Below the pieces are notes generated by a model. That model did no database searches. It was not told the DNA's origin and saw only the letters and a list, made by a program, of their open reading frames with translations. 64,000 nucleotides of DNA from Sphingomonas sp. BK235 (GTDB lineage: Bacteria > Pseudomonadota > Alphaproteobacteria > Sphingomonadales > Sphingomonadaceae): assembly GCF_004345855.1 (NCBI RefSeq), contig NZ_SLXN01000004.1, positions 310,001-374,000 on the forward strand, written 5' to 3'. Made by a program: the position numbers and the translations under genes. Shown here piece by piece: positions 35,701 through 45,340 of this stretch (within the stretch, counting starts at the first letter, position 1; each line of letters opens with the position of its first letter).

Positions 35701-35734
35701 TAAATGCAAAGGGCCGCCCCTTCCCGGAGCGGCC
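35701..35734 (-). terminator. Terminator of the GGDEF gene
   Basis: A 9-bp stem (35712-35720 with 35726-35734, one G-U pair) and 5-base loop is followed on the minus strand by CTTTGCATTTA. It lies 87 bases beyond the GGDEF stop and just before the trcR start, separating the two same-strand genes. Confidence 0.65.
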
Positions 35735-35820
35735 GCCTGTTGCCCAACGACTTAGTGCGTGGCGCGCGCGAGGGCAAGCACGCTCGGCGCGCGGCGCCGC
35801 GCTGCCCTTGAGGCGCGGGC

Positions 35821-37485
35821 TCAGGCCGCCGCGGCCCAGCGCGCGCGATCGCGTCCCGCGGTCTTGGCGTCGTACAGCGCGGCGTCGGCGCGGCGATACA
35901 GCCGCTTCCACTCCGCCTCGGTGGCGATCGGCCCGCGCTCGCTGCCGAGCGACGCGGTCACCGCCAGGTCGAACGGCATCCGCGCCGCGCGCACCGCGCC
36001 GAGGATCTGCTCGGGCAGGTCGGTCAGCGCGGCGGGGACCAGCATCGCGAACTCCTCGCCGCCGACGCGCGCCACCAGCGCCTCCGCCGGCGCCACCGCG
36101 AGCAGCGCGCGCGCGAAGGTGCGCAGCACCTCGTCGCCGCCGTCATGCCCGAGCGTGTCGTTGACCTGCTTGAAATGGTCGATGTCGATCAGCACCAGCA
36201 GTTGCTGGTCGGCGCGCCCGATCGCCTCGCGCAGGAAGCTGCGGCGGTTCATCAGCCCGGTCAGCGGATCGCTGTCCGCGAGCAGCCGCGCCAGCATCTC
36301 CTGCTCGCGCGCGGCGTCGCGCTCCCCCACCACCAGCTTGATCCGCCACGCGATCACCAGCGCGCTGCACGAGGCCTCCAGCGCCATCGCCACCAGCGTC
36401 GAATTGTCGACGAAGAAGTTCCACTCCACCAGCCCCGCCGCCTGCGCGATCCGCAGCCCGGCGAAGGCGAAGGGCGTGCCCCAGGCCAGCACGAACACGC
36501 GCGCGTGCGGGCTGTCCGCCTGCCAGCCGCGCCACAGCAGCGGCAGCGCCAGCGCGGCGGCCGCGGCGAAGGCGACGGTGAGCAGCGCGTCGAGCAGCTG
36601 CGCCTGCCACGGCATCAGCGCGACGTAGAGCGTGCTGGTCGCCAGCACCGCTCCCACCGCGATCACGGTCGCGCGCCCGACCCAGCCGGCGAAGACGCGC
36701 GGGTGGAAGAAGCGCCGCGCGAACAGGATCGCGAAGCTGAGCGCGAGCGCGAGCAGCACGGTGTTGAGCCGCAGCCGCAGATTATTGTCCAGCCCGGTCA
36801 GCTGCCCGAGCAGCCCCGACGAGCTGACGCCATAGGCCAGCAGGCACAGCACCATCGCGCAATAGGGCGGGTGGAAGCGCTGGCGCAGCGCGGCGCCGAG
36901 CGCGAGATTGGACATCAGCAGCGCCACGCACAACCCGCCGAAGGCCGCGTAGAAAGCGGCCATCGCCACCTCCATCCGGTGCGACTGCGCGGGGGTGGCG
37001 AGCCGCGGGTCGAGCACGATCGCACGGGTCACCGGCGCGGCGCGCACGTGCCACAGCAGGGCGACCGCGCGCGCGGAATGTGGCGGCAGCGCCAGCTCGA
37101 ACACCGCGCCGAGGCGCAGGTCGCGCCAGGCGGTGGCGCTGGTGAAGCCGGTGGTGCGGATCGCGCCGTCGGCGTAGCGGACGTGGAGCGCCACCGCGCC
37201 CTGCCACACGCTGGCCGAGCGCACGCGCGCGTCGGCCGCCGCGGCGGGGAGGCGCGGCGCGAGCACCCAATAATCGCCGGGGCCGGCACCGCGCTGCGGG
37301 CTGCGGCAGTCGAAACCGCGCGGGTGCGCGAAGATGGCGGCGGCGGTGTCCCCGGGCTGGGCGCGGCGAAAACAGGTGGCGAGCGGGGTGCCGGCCAGTG
37401 CCGCGGCGGGCGGCACACAGGCGATCACGGCCGCCAGCACGGCGACGACGCGCATGATCCAGCGTGAGAACCTGCCCCCGACCAT
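35821..37485 (-). CDS. Membrane-bound diguanylate cyclase (GGDEF) with 7TM sensor
   Basis: Protein of 554 residues. A signal sequence and a periplasmic domain (about 30-170) are followed by about seven helices in 175-385, the 7TMR-DISM plan. A short coiled linker leads to a GGDEF domain (about 400-550). The active loop is VARVGGEEFAML, so cyclase activity is expected, making cyclic di-GMP from GTP. The inhibitory RxxD site, normally five residues before GGEEF, is absent, so product feedback is unlikely. The ATG at 37485 is the first start; an ATG at residue 11 would also leave a signal peptide. The sensed ligand is unknown. Confidence 0.85.
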   Translation of the reverse strand: MVGGRFSRWIMRVVAVLAAVIACVPPAAALAGTPLATCFRRAQPGDTAAAIFAHPRGFDCRSPQRGAGPGDYWVLAPRLPAAAADARVRSASVWQGAVALHVRYADGAIRTTGFTSATAWRDLRLGAVFELALPPHSARAVALLWHVRAAPVTRAIVLDPRLATPAQSHRMEVAMAAFYAAFGGLCVALLMSNLALGAALRQRFHPPYCAMVLCLLAYGVSSSGLLGQLTGLDNNLRLRLNTVLLALALSFAILFARRFFHPRVFAGWVGRATVIAVGAVLATSTLYVALMPWQAQLLDALLTVAFAAAAALALPLLWRGWQADSPHARVFVLAWGTPFAFAGLRIAQAAGLVEWNFFVDNSTLVAMALEASCSALVIAWRIKLVVGERDAAREQEMLARLLADSDPLTGLMNRRSFLREAIGRADQQLLVLIDIDHFKQVNDTLGHDGGDEVLRTFARALLAVAPAEALVARVGGEEFAMLVPAALTDLPEQILGAVRAARMPFDLAVTASLGSERGPIATEAEWKRLYRRADAALYDAKTAGRDRARWAAAA

Positions 37486-37658
37486 GCGATGGCGCTTAAC
37501 CGCGCGAACCCGAAGGGAAGGTTAACGGCGCGATCATATATTGCGCCGCGCGCGGGAGGTCAGCACGTGATCGGCAAGGCGGCGGCGGTCACGCACGACG
37601 GAATCGTGCGCGGACGCGACGCAACGGACCTTCTCATCCGGCGTCGCAGCGCGCCCGC

Positions 37659-38957
37659 TCAGCCGCCCGAATCGCGCTCGATATCCGCCCCCACCGCGGA
37701 AAGCTTCTCTTCCAGCCGCTCATAGCCGCGGTCGAGGTGGTAGACCCGCGCCACCGCGGTCTCGCCCTCGGCGACCAGCCCCGCGATGATCAGGCTCATC
37801 GAGGCGCGCAAATCGGTGGCCATCACCGGCGCGCCGACCAGCCGGTCGACCCCCTTCACCACCGCGGTGCGGCCGTGCACCTGGATGTCCGCCCCCATCC
37901 GCGCCAGCTCGGGGACGTGCATGTAGCGGTTCTCGAAGATCGTCTCGGTCAGCACGCTGGTGCCGTCGGCCTTGCACAGCATCGCCATGAACTGCGCCTG
38001 CATGTCCGTCGCGAAGCCCGGATAGGGCGCGGTGGAGAGCGTCAGCGGCGCCAGCTTGCCTTCGCTGCTCACCACGATCGAGTCGCGCCGCTCCTCGATC
38101 CCCACGCCGGCGGCGCGCAGCGCGTCGAGCGTCGCGCCCATGTCGGCGGCGTTGACATTGGCGAGCTCGACCGTCCCGCCCGCCACCGCCGCGGCGCAGG
38201 CATAGCTGCCCGCCTCGATCCGGTCGGGCATCACGCCATAGGTGGCGCCGTGCAGCTCGGCGACGCCCTCGATCTCGAGCGTCTCGGTGCCGATCCCCTC
38301 GATCCGCGCGCCCATCGCGACGAGGCAGCGGCACAGGTCGACGATCTCGGGCTCGCGCGCAGCATTCTCGATCCGGCTGCTGCCCTTCGCGGTCACCGCC
38401 GCCATCAGCACGTTCTCGGTCGCGCCCACCGACACGATCGGGAAGGTGTAGCGCCCGCCGCCGAGCCGTCCGCCCCCCCCTGCCTGTCTGGGAGCGGTGG
38501 CGGTGACGTAACCGGCCGACATCTCCAGATCGGCGCCAATTGCCTGCAAGGCCTTGAGATGCAGATCGATCGGCCGGTTGCCGATGGCGCAACCGCCCGG
38601 CAGCGACACGCGCGCCTGGCCCGCGCGCGCCAGGATCGGCCCCAGCACCAGGATCGAGGCGCGCATCTTGCGCACGATGTCATAGGGCGCCTCGGTCGAG
38701 GTGAGCTGGCCGGCGCGGATCGTCATCACGCGACCGAAGTCCTCGGGCCGGCTGCCCTCGATCGTGGTCGAGGCGCCGAGCTGGTTGAGCAGATGGCCGA
38801 AGCCGTCGACGTCGGCGAGCCGCGGCAGGTTGCGCAGCGTCAGCGGCTCGTCGGTGAGCAGCGCGCAGGGCATCAGGGTCAGCGCGGCGTTCTTCGCGCC
38901 GGAGATGGGCAGGCGGCCGTTCAGGCGGTTGCCGCCGCGGATGAGAATGCGATCCAT
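37659..38957 (-). CDS. murA: UDP-N-acetylglucosamine 1-carboxyvinyltransferase
   Basis: First committed step of peptidoglycan synthesis, transferring enolpyruvyl to UDP-GlcNAc. It is 432 residues. The N-terminal motif [22 protein letters not shown] has the PEP-contacting Lys/Asn. The catalytic loop is [15 protein letters not shown] with Cys123, so the protein should be fosfomycin-sensitive in principle. The sequence [19 protein letters not shown] (about 173-191) is slightly expanded by glycine relative to what I expect. The ATG at 38957 is clear. It is a monocistronic-looking gene, divergent from the Crp/Fnr regulator. Confidence 0.96.
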   Translation of the reverse strand: MDRILIRGGNRLNGRLPISGAKNAALTLMPCALLTDEPLTLRNLPRLADVDGFGHLLNQLGASTTIEGSRPEDFGRVMTIRAGQLTSTEAPYDIVRKMRASILVLGPILARAGQARVSLPGGCAIGNRPIDLHLKALQAIGADLEMSAGYVTATAPRQAGGGGRLGGGRYTFPIVSVGATENVLMAAVTAKGSSRIENAAREPEIVDLCRCLVAMGARIEGIGTETLEIEGVAELHGATYGVMPDRIEAGSYACAAAVAGGTVELANVNAADMGATLDALRAAGVGIEERRDSIVVSSEGKLAPLTLSTAPYPGFATDMQAQFMAMLCKADGTSVLTETIFENRYMHVPELARMGADIQVHGRTAVVKGVDRLVGAPVMATDLRASMSLIIAGLVAEGETAVARVYHLDRGYERLEEKLSAVGADIERDSGG

Positions 38958-39095
38958 CGCGCCGCTCTATCGAAGCCCCGCGCGGTCGCCAAGGACGCGT
39001 GACGCGCGGCTCCGCCGCCGCCGCTTGATCGGTTTTAATGCACGTTGGTCTATCCCCCGCGTAACGAACGTGGAGATCAAGGGGATATCCACCGG

Positions 39096-39836
39096 GTGCC
39101 AGCGCGTAGCCTCGCCGACAGGATCGGCGACATGATAACCCTGAGCCCGCCCGAGCGGGCGGCGCTCGACCAGCTCGGCGAGCGCGAGCGCTCGGTCCGC
39201 AAGGGCATGACGCTGGTGCGCGAGAACGAACGGTCGACCGAGTTGTTCACGCTCAAGAGCGGCATGCTGATCGCGTACATGCTGCTCGACGACGGCAGCC
39301 GCCAGATCCTGCGCTTCATCTTCCCGGGCGACCTGGTGGGCATGGCGGTGATCGCCTTCGGCAAGGCGCCGCATGCGCTGCTGGCGCTGGCGGACAGCGT
39401 GGTGGTGCCGATCGATCGCCAGCAGGTCGCCGACATCGTGTTCCGCCACCCGCGCGTCGCGCTCGCGCTCGCCGCGCTGGAGCAGGTGGAGCGCGCGACG
39501 CTGACCGACCGGCTCGCCGGGTTGGGGCGGCTGTCGGCCAGGGCGCGCGTCGCGGCGGTGCTGCTCGACATCCGCGACCGGCTGCGGCGGCAGGACGAGG
39601 TGGTGGGCAACACCTTCACCCTGGGGCTGACGCAGGAAGAGATCGGCGACGCCACCGGGCTCACCGCGGTGCACGTCAACCGCATGTTGCGCCAGCTCGA
39701 GGACCAGGGCCTGATCGCGCGCGCCAACGGCCGCGTCACGTTGCTCGACGAGGCGCGGCTCAAGCGCAGCGCCAATCATGTCGACCGGCTCGCCACGGTG
39801 GACCTCAACTGGCTGCCCGGTCCGGCGATCGGGTAA
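39096..39836 (+). CDS. Crp/Fnr-family transcriptional regulator
   Basis: Regulator of about 246 residues. A cyclic-nucleotide-binding-type domain (about 15-130) contains FTLKSGMLIAYMLLDDGSRQILRFIFPGDLVGM. A dimerisation helix and a Crp-type winged helix follow, with recognition region TQEEIGDATGLTAVHVNRMLRQLEDQGLI. No N-terminal cysteine cluster is present, so it is not an oxygen-sensing Fnr. The key cAMP contact residues are not conserved as in E. coli Crp. The start is uncertain: GTG at 39096 with AAGGGGAT upstream, or ATG at 39132 with AGGA upstream. Ligand and targets are unknown. Confidence 0.88.
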   Translation: MPARSLADRIGDMITLSPPERAALDQLGERERSVRKGMTLVRENERSTELFTLKSGMLIAYMLLDDGSRQILRFIFPGDLVGMAVIAFGKAPHALLALADSVVVPIDRQQVADIVFRHPRVALALAALEQVERATLTDRLAGLGRLSARARVAAVLLDIRDRLRRQDEVVGNTFTLGLTQEEIGDATGLTAVHVNRMLRQLEDQGLIARANGRVTLLDEARLKRSANHVDRLATVDLNWLPGPAIG

Positions 39837-40202
39837 GCGGCGCGGCCGGACGCGGGATCGCCATTCCGGGTCCACGATGACGCAGCGGCGCGCGCCCCGT
39901 TTCTGGCCGATCCCGCGCCGGGCGCGATGCCATCGCGACCCGCCTTGTCACTCGCACGGCGGCAGTATCCAGCGCGCAGCGCGGCACCGCCGCATAGATG
40001 AACCCGCCGATCCTCCAGATACTTATCACCGCCGCGCTTTATCCTCATCGCGTTCATCGACACCAGCAAGTCTATCGTTCGAGCAACTCGTCCTTAACGC
40101 TATGCTAATGATGATGCGCCGCGCGGCTTCATCGCCCGGTCACGGAAGCTTCGTGAATCCGAAACAGCGCTGATCTAGCCGGCGCCCCGAGAAGGGGAGC
40201 CC
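39837..40202 (+). other. Intergenic region upstream of a TonB-dependent receptor
   Basis: A gap of 366 bases. It becomes less GC-rich in 40020-40160 and holds the AAGGGGAG ribosome site of the next gene at about 40190-40197. I see no repeat of families A, B or D, no terminator and no convincing promoter. Confidence 0.5.
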
Positions 40203-42728
40203 ATGTCGACCACCAGAGCCGTACTCGTCACGCTCGTCGCCACGACCGCGTTGCCATTGCTGTCGCTGGCGCCGCAGGTCGCGCTGGCGGCGACACCGCG
40301 GCCGACGCCGCCGCTCGCCACACCGGACGCGGCGCCGGCGCCGATCGACCCCGACCCCGCCGCGGGCGCGCCGGCGCGCCCGCTCGACGACATCATCGTC
40401 ACCGCCGAGAAACGCCCCGAGTCGCTGCAGAAGACGCCGATCGGCCTGTCGGTCCTCACCAACGAGGATCTGGTCAACCGGCACGTCCAGTCGCTGACCG
40501 ACCTGGGCGATGGCGCGATCCCTTCGCTGCGCGTCGCGCCCTTCTTCTCGCGGCCGGGCGCGCTGATCGTCAACATCCGCGGCGTCGGCGTACTGTCCGA
40601 CAGCAACCAGCCCGCGCGCGATCAGGGAGTCGGCGTCTATATCGACGGCGTCTACCAGGGCCGGCCGCAGGGCCTCGGCGCGGCGCTGTACGACATCGAG
40701 AATATCGAGGTGCTCAAGGGCCCGCAGGGCACGTTGTTCGGCCGCAACACCGAAGGCGGCGCGGTGAACATCGTGACCAAGCGCCCCAGCGGCGTCTTCG
40801 CCCTCCACGCCACCGCAGGCCTGGGCAATTACGGCAGCTACAAGGGAGAGTTGCACCTCGACCTGCCCGATTACCGCGGATGGCGGCTGAAGCTGGACGG
40901 CGTGGTGAGCCGGCGCGACGGGCTGGTGCGCAATCCGCTGTCCGGCGCCGCGGACTTCAACGGCTATGACAAGCGCGGCGTCCATGCCGAACTGTTGTGG
41001 AAGCCGGCGCCCGATCTCACCGCCGATGCCGCGTTCGACACTTCCTATGACGCCACGACGACGCTGTTCAACCAGTTGCTCGCCCCCGGCACCGGGCTGG
41101 CCGCCACCGCGACCGGTCCGGCGATCGCGCCCTACCGGCTCGCCGCGCTCGCGCGACCGTCGCGCCGGCGTCAGACGGTCGCCCCGGTCGGATCGCCCGA
41201 ACAGCCCAGCATCGGCACCTCGACCGGATATCGGCTCAACCTCGAGTGGCAGGCGGTGCCCGCGGTGATGCTCAAGGCGATCACCGCCTATCGCGAGCTG
41301 ACGCAGGGCCAGTTCGACAACGGCTCCGCCGCGCCCACCCTGCAACAACCGCTCACCACCGCCAATCCGACCGGCGCCTTCAACGTCCGCAACACGATCG
41401 CGGGCGTGACCTATCCCGGCTTCGCCTTCGCGCGCTACAGCCTCGCCTCGTTCCGGCAGCACCAGTTCAGCGAGGAAGTGCAGGCGATCGGCGACGCGGG
41501 CGAGCGGCTGCGCTTCGTGCTGGGCGGGCTCTATTATCGCGAGCACGTCCGCGACGACGCCCAGGCCTATAACACCAACGCCTTCACCGATGCGGCGGGC
41601 AGCGCCTATGTCACGCTCGCGCTCGACCCCGCGACCCGGCCGATCGATCGCGCGAGCGCGGTGACGACGACCAGCATCGGCGCTTACGGCCAGGCGACCT
41701 TCACCCCCGCGCTGCTCGACGAGGCGCTCCACCTGACCGCCGGCGCGCGCCTGACCCACGACCGCAAGCAGGGCGCGCTGCTGATCGTCAACAATGCGCC
41801 GCCGACGCTCCCGGTCGGCGGCGTGACGCGCACCGGGCCGATCCCGCTGGCGTACAGCCAGTCGCGGGTCGATCCGCTGGTCACGCTGGCGGCGGACCTC
41901 ACCCCCGACGTCCACGCTTATGCCAAATGGAGCACCGGCTATCGCTCGGGCGGCGCCAATTCGCGCTCGCTCAATTACGCCACCTTCGATCCCGAGACGG
42001 TGTCGATGCTGGAGGCCGGCGCCAAGACCGAGTTCTGGCAGCATCGCGCGCGCCTCAACGTCGCGGCCTATACCGGCCGCTATAAGGACATCCAGCTCGA
42101 CTTCAGCGGCCTGTACGAGGACGTGGTCGGCGGTGTGCGCGTGGCGACCACGCGTACGACGATCAACACGGTCAACGCGCCCGGGACGGGGCGCCTGAGC
42201 GGGATCGAGGCCGATCTGCTGGTCGCCCCGGCGCGCGGGCTGACGCTGACCGCGAGCTACGCGCGCAACCACGTGGTTATCCTCGCGACGATCAACCCCT
42301 TCCCGCAGACGGGCGGCGTCTTCATCACGGTCCCGGTGCCGATCTATCAGGTCTATACGCCGCCGCAGTCGGCGAGCGGCGCGATCGACTATGAGGCCGC
42401 GGGGCGCGGCTTCGTGCTGCGCGCGCATGTGGATGGCAATGTCGCGTCGGGCTATTATGCCGGCTATACCGACAGCGCCTATGATCCGGTGACCCGCGCG
42501 GTGCGCTACCCGCAACCGCGCGGTGACGGCAGCCTGATCGTCAACGCCCGGCTCGCGCTGGCGGACATCGCGATGTCGGGCGGTGCCACCGCCACCGTCT
42601 CGCTATGGGCGCGCAACCTGTTCGACGAGCAGCATGTCTTCGTGAAATCGGGGTCGCCGCAGGCAGGGTTGAGCGGCTTCTTCAACGACCAGCGGACCTT
42701 CGGCGGCGAGATCAGCGTCCGGCTGTGA
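40203..42728 (+). CDS. TonB-dependent receptor
   Basis: Outer-membrane receptor of 841 residues. A signal peptide (about 1-29, ending ALAATP) and a proline-rich spacer are followed by the TonB box DDIIVTAEKRPE near 62. The plug domain has IRGVGVLSDSNQ, GVYIDGVYQGRP and IENIEVLKGPQGTLFGRNTEGGAVN, the classic LKGPQGTLFGRN type common in sphingomonads. The barrel ends GGEISVRL. There is no STN signalling domain and no neighbouring sigma/anti-sigma pair or transporter, so the substrate is unknown. The ATG at 40203 follows AAGGGGAG. It stands alone, with gaps of more than 350 bases on each side. Confidence 0.9.
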   Translation: MSTTRAVLVTLVATTALPLLSLAPQVALAATPRPTPPLATPDAAPAPIDPDPAAGAPARPLDDIIVTAEKRPESLQKTPIGLSVLTNEDLVNRHVQSLTDLGDGAIPSLRVAPFFSRPGALIVNIRGVGVLSDSNQPARDQGVGVYIDGVYQGRPQGLGAALYDIENIEVLKGPQGTLFGRNTEGGAVNIVTKRPSGVFALHATAGLGNYGSYKGELHLDLPDYRGWRLKLDGVVSRRDGLVRNPLSGAADFNGYDKRGVHAELLWKPAPDLTADAAFDTSYDATTTLFNQLLAPGTGLAATATGPAIAPYRLAALARPSRRRQTVAPVGSPEQPSIGTSTGYRLNLEWQAVPAVMLKAITAYRELTQGQFDNGSAAPTLQQPLTTANPTGAFNVRNTIAGVTYPGFAFARYSLASFRQHQFSEEVQAIGDAGERLRFVLGGLYYREHVRDDAQAYNTNAFTDAAGSAYVTLALDPATRPIDRASAVTTTSIGAYGQATFTPALLDEALHLTAGARLTHDRKQGALLIVNNAPPTLPVGGVTRTGPIPLAYSQSRVDPLVTLAADLTPDVHAYAKWSTGYRSGGANSRSLNYATFDPETVSMLEAGAKTEFWQHRARLNVAAYTGRYKDIQLDFSGLYEDVVGGVRVATTRTTINTVNAPGTGRLSGIEADLLVAPARGLTLTASYARNHVVILATINPFPQTGGVFITVPVPIYQVYTPPQSASGAIDYEAAGRGFVLRAHVDGNVASGYYAGYTDSAYDPVTRAVRYPQPRGDGSLIVNARLALADIAMSGGATATVSLWARNLFDEQHVFVKSGSPQAGLSGFFNDQRTFGGEISVRL

Positions 42729-43089
42729 TCCCGCCCTCGAGGCGCGGCGCGCGCAGGGTGGCAAGGCCGGCGGGTGACCGATCGCCGACGTGCCGCCGCC
42801 TCCCCGCCCGGCGGCGCGGCCGAACGTCGCGGTCGGTGCGCGTGATCTCCGTGTCATCGATCGAGCGCTGATCGCGCGCGACGAGCCGCGCAGCAGCCGG
42901 GAGCGCGCGAGCCGGCCGGGAGACCCGGCGTGCCACGACGAGTCGGGCGCCCGGCGCGCGCGGCACGAGCGATCACTGCCGCGCGGCACTAGGGGAGATG
43001 GAGGGTGCCGTCGCCGGTATCGCGGACCGCGCGACGACGATCCGCGCCCGCGCGGGCGCGGCGCATCATCCGTGACGCTGGCGGGGAAA
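42729..43089 (+). other. GC-rich intergenic region between a receptor gene and tRNA-Phe
   Basis: A gap of 361 bases with no supported gene. Frames across it are composition artefacts, and one runs through the tRNA. A perfect 20-bp palindrome (43042-43061, CCGCGCCCGC and its inverse) lies 28 bases beyond the tRNA 3' end on the minus strand. It has no T-run, so it is at best a processing or Rho-type signal. Confidence 0.5.
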
Positions 43090-43165
43090 TGGTGCCCAAG
43101 GGCGGGATCGAACCACCGACACTACGATTTTCAGTCGTATGCTCTACCAACTGAGCTACTTGGGC
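43090..43165 (-). tRNA. tRNA-Phe (GAA)
   Basis: A full 76-base cloverleaf on the minus strand, with CCA encoded. The acceptor GCCCAAG pairs with CTTGGGC. The D-loop has AGCTCAGTTGGTAGAGC and the anticodon stem-loop ACGACTGAAAATCGT reads GAA. The T-arm is GGTGGTTCGATCCCGCC. It lies 30 bases after the yacG stop on the same strand and is probably processed from the infA-maf-rng-yacG transcript. Confidence 0.98.
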
Positions 43166-43195
43166 GCACCGCTCGCGAGCGATGAGGCGCGGTCC

Positions 43196-43375
43196 CTAAG
43201 CCGTGCCGCCGGGCTTGTCCAGCCCCTCCCACGTTTCTTCGTCGATCGGCTGGCCGGGCAGGCGATAGCCCTCGCCGAGCCAGCGCAGCAGGTCGCGATC
43301 CTTGCAGCCGCGGCTGCAGAACGGGGCGTGATCGGGGCGCGCCGGCGCGGCGCAGATCGGGCAGGATTGGGTCAT
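43196..43375 (-). CDS. yacG: DNA gyrase inhibitor YacG (small zinc protein)
   Basis: A 59-residue protein with the four-cysteine zinc site CPIC and FCSRGC (Cys5, 8, 20, 24), then the conserved KDRDLLRWLGEGYRLPG segment. The family binds GyrB and inhibits gyrase in E. coli. The ATG at 43375 overlaps the stop of the upstream RNase E/G-type gene as ATGA. The C-terminus after about residue 45 is acidic and short. Family identity is clear from the cysteine spacing and length. Confidence 0.92.
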   Translation of the reverse strand: MTQSCPICAAPARPDHAPFCSRGCKDRDLLRWLGEGYRLPGQPIDEETWEGLDKPGGTA

Positions 43376-44298
43376 CGGTCGAAGATAGGGAGCCGCCCCG
43401 TCCGGCGCAGCAGCGCCGCGGTCCAGTCCGGCTCGGCGGCGATCCGCGCCGACACCGGCTCGGGCAGCCGCACGCGCGGCGGCGCGCCCGGCGGCTCGCG
43501 CTCGATCAGCCGCAGCGCGGCGCGCGCGGCCGCGCCGATCGCGTCGTCGCGCACGCGCTCGGGCAGCGAGGCGCGCGGGCGCGGCCGGACGACCTGGAGG
43601 AAACCGAAGCCGTTGACCGCGGTACGCTCGAACGGCGGCGGCAGCGCGGCGTCCAGCGCGGCGGCGACCGCCTGGCGCGCCGCCTTGCCCGTCACGCTGG
43701 GGAAATCGATCCCGATCGAGCCGCCGATGCCGTGGCGCCGGATCGCCTGTGCCACCGCGGTCGCGGCGCGCAGCGCGAGCGTGTCGGGCGCGTCGTCGCC
43801 GTCGACGTCGAACAGCGTCATCGCCGGGGTCGGCGACATCCGCAGCGCGCCCCCCGCGAAGGCGATCTCGCCGGTGCGTGCCTCCTCGAGCAGCTCGGAC
43901 CAGCCCGCCGCCTCGAGCCGGTCCGCCTCGTGCGCGCGCGTGTGGCGCACCGGCAGGCCGGTGGCGACGATCCGCTCGTACAGGGTCGCGCCCGCCACGG
44001 GGGCGGCGTCGGTCGCGCGCCCGCGCGCGCGCTTGGCGCGGCCGGGCTCGGGGATCGCCTCGCGCGTCACCTCCACCGTCAGCGCCGCGCCCAGCGTCAC
44101 CCCCGCGGGCGCGCGATCGAGCAGCAGCTCGCGCCCGTCCTCCAGCGCGGCGACGCGGCGCTCGACCAGCCGCGCGCGCGCCACCGTGCCGACGCGCAGC
44201 GTGCCGGGCAGTTCGATCCGCCCGGCGAGGATAAGCTCATCCGCGACCAGCGCGGCGCGGGCCTCGCCGATCCCGTCCTCGTACAGCCACTCAGCCAA
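43372..44298 (-). CDS. Ribonuclease E/G-type protein (short form)
   Basis: A 308-residue protein of the RNase E/G family, lacking the long C-terminal scaffold of RNase E. Two metal-binding aspartates expected in the DNase I-like subdomain are seen in MTLFDVDGDDAP and GGSIGIDFPSVTGK. An S1-like N-terminal part is shortened. It overlaps maf upstream by 8 bases and yacG downstream by 4, so translation is coupled. It probably processes rRNA or tRNA, perhaps the adjacent tRNA-Phe transcript, but that is inference. Full-length Rng is usually longer, so activity should be regarded as likely rather than certain. Confidence 0.75.
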   Translation of the reverse strand: MAEWLYEDGIGEARAALVADELILAGRIELPGTLRVGTVARARLVERRVAALEDGRELLLDRAPAGVTLGAALTVEVTREAIPEPGRAKRARGRATDAAPVAGATLYERIVATGLPVRHTRAHEADRLEAAGWSELLEEARTGEIAFAGGALRMSPTPAMTLFDVDGDDAPDTLALRAATAVAQAIRRHGIGGSIGIDFPSVTGKAARQAVAAALDAALPPPFERTAVNGFGFLQVVRPRPRASLPERVRDDAIGAAARAALRLIEREPPGAPPRVRLPEPVSARIAAEPDWTAALLRRTGRLPIFDR

Positions 44299-44881
44299 GC
44301 GCCACGCCCGCGGCGGCGAGCAGGGCGCGGGTCTCGAACAGCGGCAGCCCGATCACCCCCGAGTGGCTGCCGGCGAGGAAGCGGACGAACGCCTCGGCGC
44401 GCCCCTGGATGGCATAGCCGCCCGCCTTGCCGAGTCCCTCACCGCCCGCGACATAGGCGTCGATCTCCGCCTCGCTCAGCGGCTTGAACGCGACGACCGT
44501 GTCGGCCAGCCGGGTCCGCGCGCGCCCGTCCGGCGCGATCACGCACACCGCCGACAGGGCGTGGTGGCGGCGCCCGGAGAGCAGCCGCAGCAGCGTGCGC
44601 TGCACCTCGGCATCGCTGGCGGGGGGCAGGATACGGCGGCCGAGCGCGATCGTGGTGTCGCCGGCGAGCACCGCCTCGCCCGCGCCGCGCGTCACCGCGC
44701 GCGCTTTCTCCTCGGCGAGGCGCAGCGCATAGGCGCGCGGCAGCTCGCCGGCGCGCGGCGTCTCGTCGATATCGGGGGATTCGACCCGCGCCGGCACCAC
44801 GCCGATGCGCGCGAGCAGGTCGCGCCGGCGCGGCGACGACGAGGCGAGCACCAGCGGCGCGACGCCGGCGGGGGGCGTCAC
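44291..44881 (-). CDS. maf: Maf-family nucleotide pyrophosphatase
   Basis: A 196-residue house-cleaning NTPase. The signature LVLASSSPRRRDLLARIG lies at residues 10-27. The catalytic region AVLAGDTTIALGRRIL carries the conserved Asp, and GKAGGYAIQGRAEAFV is the usual C-terminal motif. Members hydrolyse modified or canonical dTTP/UTP or m7GTP. Which subtype this is cannot be settled by eye. The start is GTG at 44881, the first possible start in frame. It lies 44 bases after infA and overlaps the RNase E/G gene. Confidence 0.93.
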   Translation of the reverse strand: MTPPAGVAPLVLASSSPRRRDLLARIGVVPARVESPDIDETPRAGELPRAYALRLAEEKARAVTRGAGEAVLAGDTTIALGRRILPPASDAEVQRTLLRLLSGRRHHALSAVCVIAPDGRARTRLADTVVAFKPLSEAEIDAYVAGGEGLGKAGGYAIQGRAEAFVRFLAGSHSGVIGLPLFETRALLAAAGVALG

Positions 44882-44925
44882 GCGGTCACCGCCGTCGTCA
44901 TCGGGATCGCGGTCGGGCGCGCGGC

Positions 44926-45171
44926 TCAGGACGGGCCGGGGCCACCGCGGCCGGGCATGAAGCGATAGGTGATGCGACCCTTGGTGAGATCATAGGGGGT
45001 CAGCTCGACCAGCACCTCGTCGCCGACGAGGACGCGGATGCGGTTCTTGCGCATCTTGCCCGCGGTGTGACCGAGGATCTCATGGTCGTTCTCGAGCCGG
45101 ACGCGGAACATCGCATTGGGCAGCAGCTCCACCACCTGCCCGCGCATCTCGAGGAGTTCTTCTTTCGCCAA
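44926..45171 (-). CDS. infA: Translation initiation factor IF-1
   Basis: An 81-residue OB-fold protein. The core [22 protein letters not shown] through [11 protein letters not shown] is nearly invariant in alphaproteobacteria. A short GRGGPGPS tail extends beyond the standard 72 residues. The start is TTG at 45171, since MAKEE is conserved and no ATG or GTG precedes it; a TTG start on infA is a little unusual. It is the first gene of the infA-maf-rng-yacG-tRNA-Phe run. Confidence 0.97.
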   Translation of the reverse strand: MAKEELLEMRGQVVELLPNAMFRVRLENDHEILGHTAGKMRKNRIRVLVGDEVLVELTPYDLTKGRITYRFMPGRGGPGPS

Positions 45172-45340
45172 ACGGTGTCTCTTTCGCGCTGAGTGCGCGC
45201 GCCCTTAGCCGAGACGGCGAAAAAAGGAAAGGCGAGCGCGTGGATCGCGCGGCGACCCCGGTCGCGGCGCAGCAACCATATGGGGCCAGGACGCCGCCAT
45301 CGCAAGCCGGCGCCGCCGCGCGCCGCGCTATAATGAGGCG

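Noticed and set aside
42790..43185. Plus-strand reading frame of 131 codons with WCPRAGSNHRHYDFQSYALP
   Set aside because: This peptide is the well-known false translation of a tRNA antisense strand; the frame crosses tRNA-Phe and has no other support.
45329..45334. TATAAT just before the first YcxB-like gene
   Set aside because: It is 7 bases from the start codon and has no -35 at the right distance, so a promoter here would give a leaderless transcript; chance is more likely.
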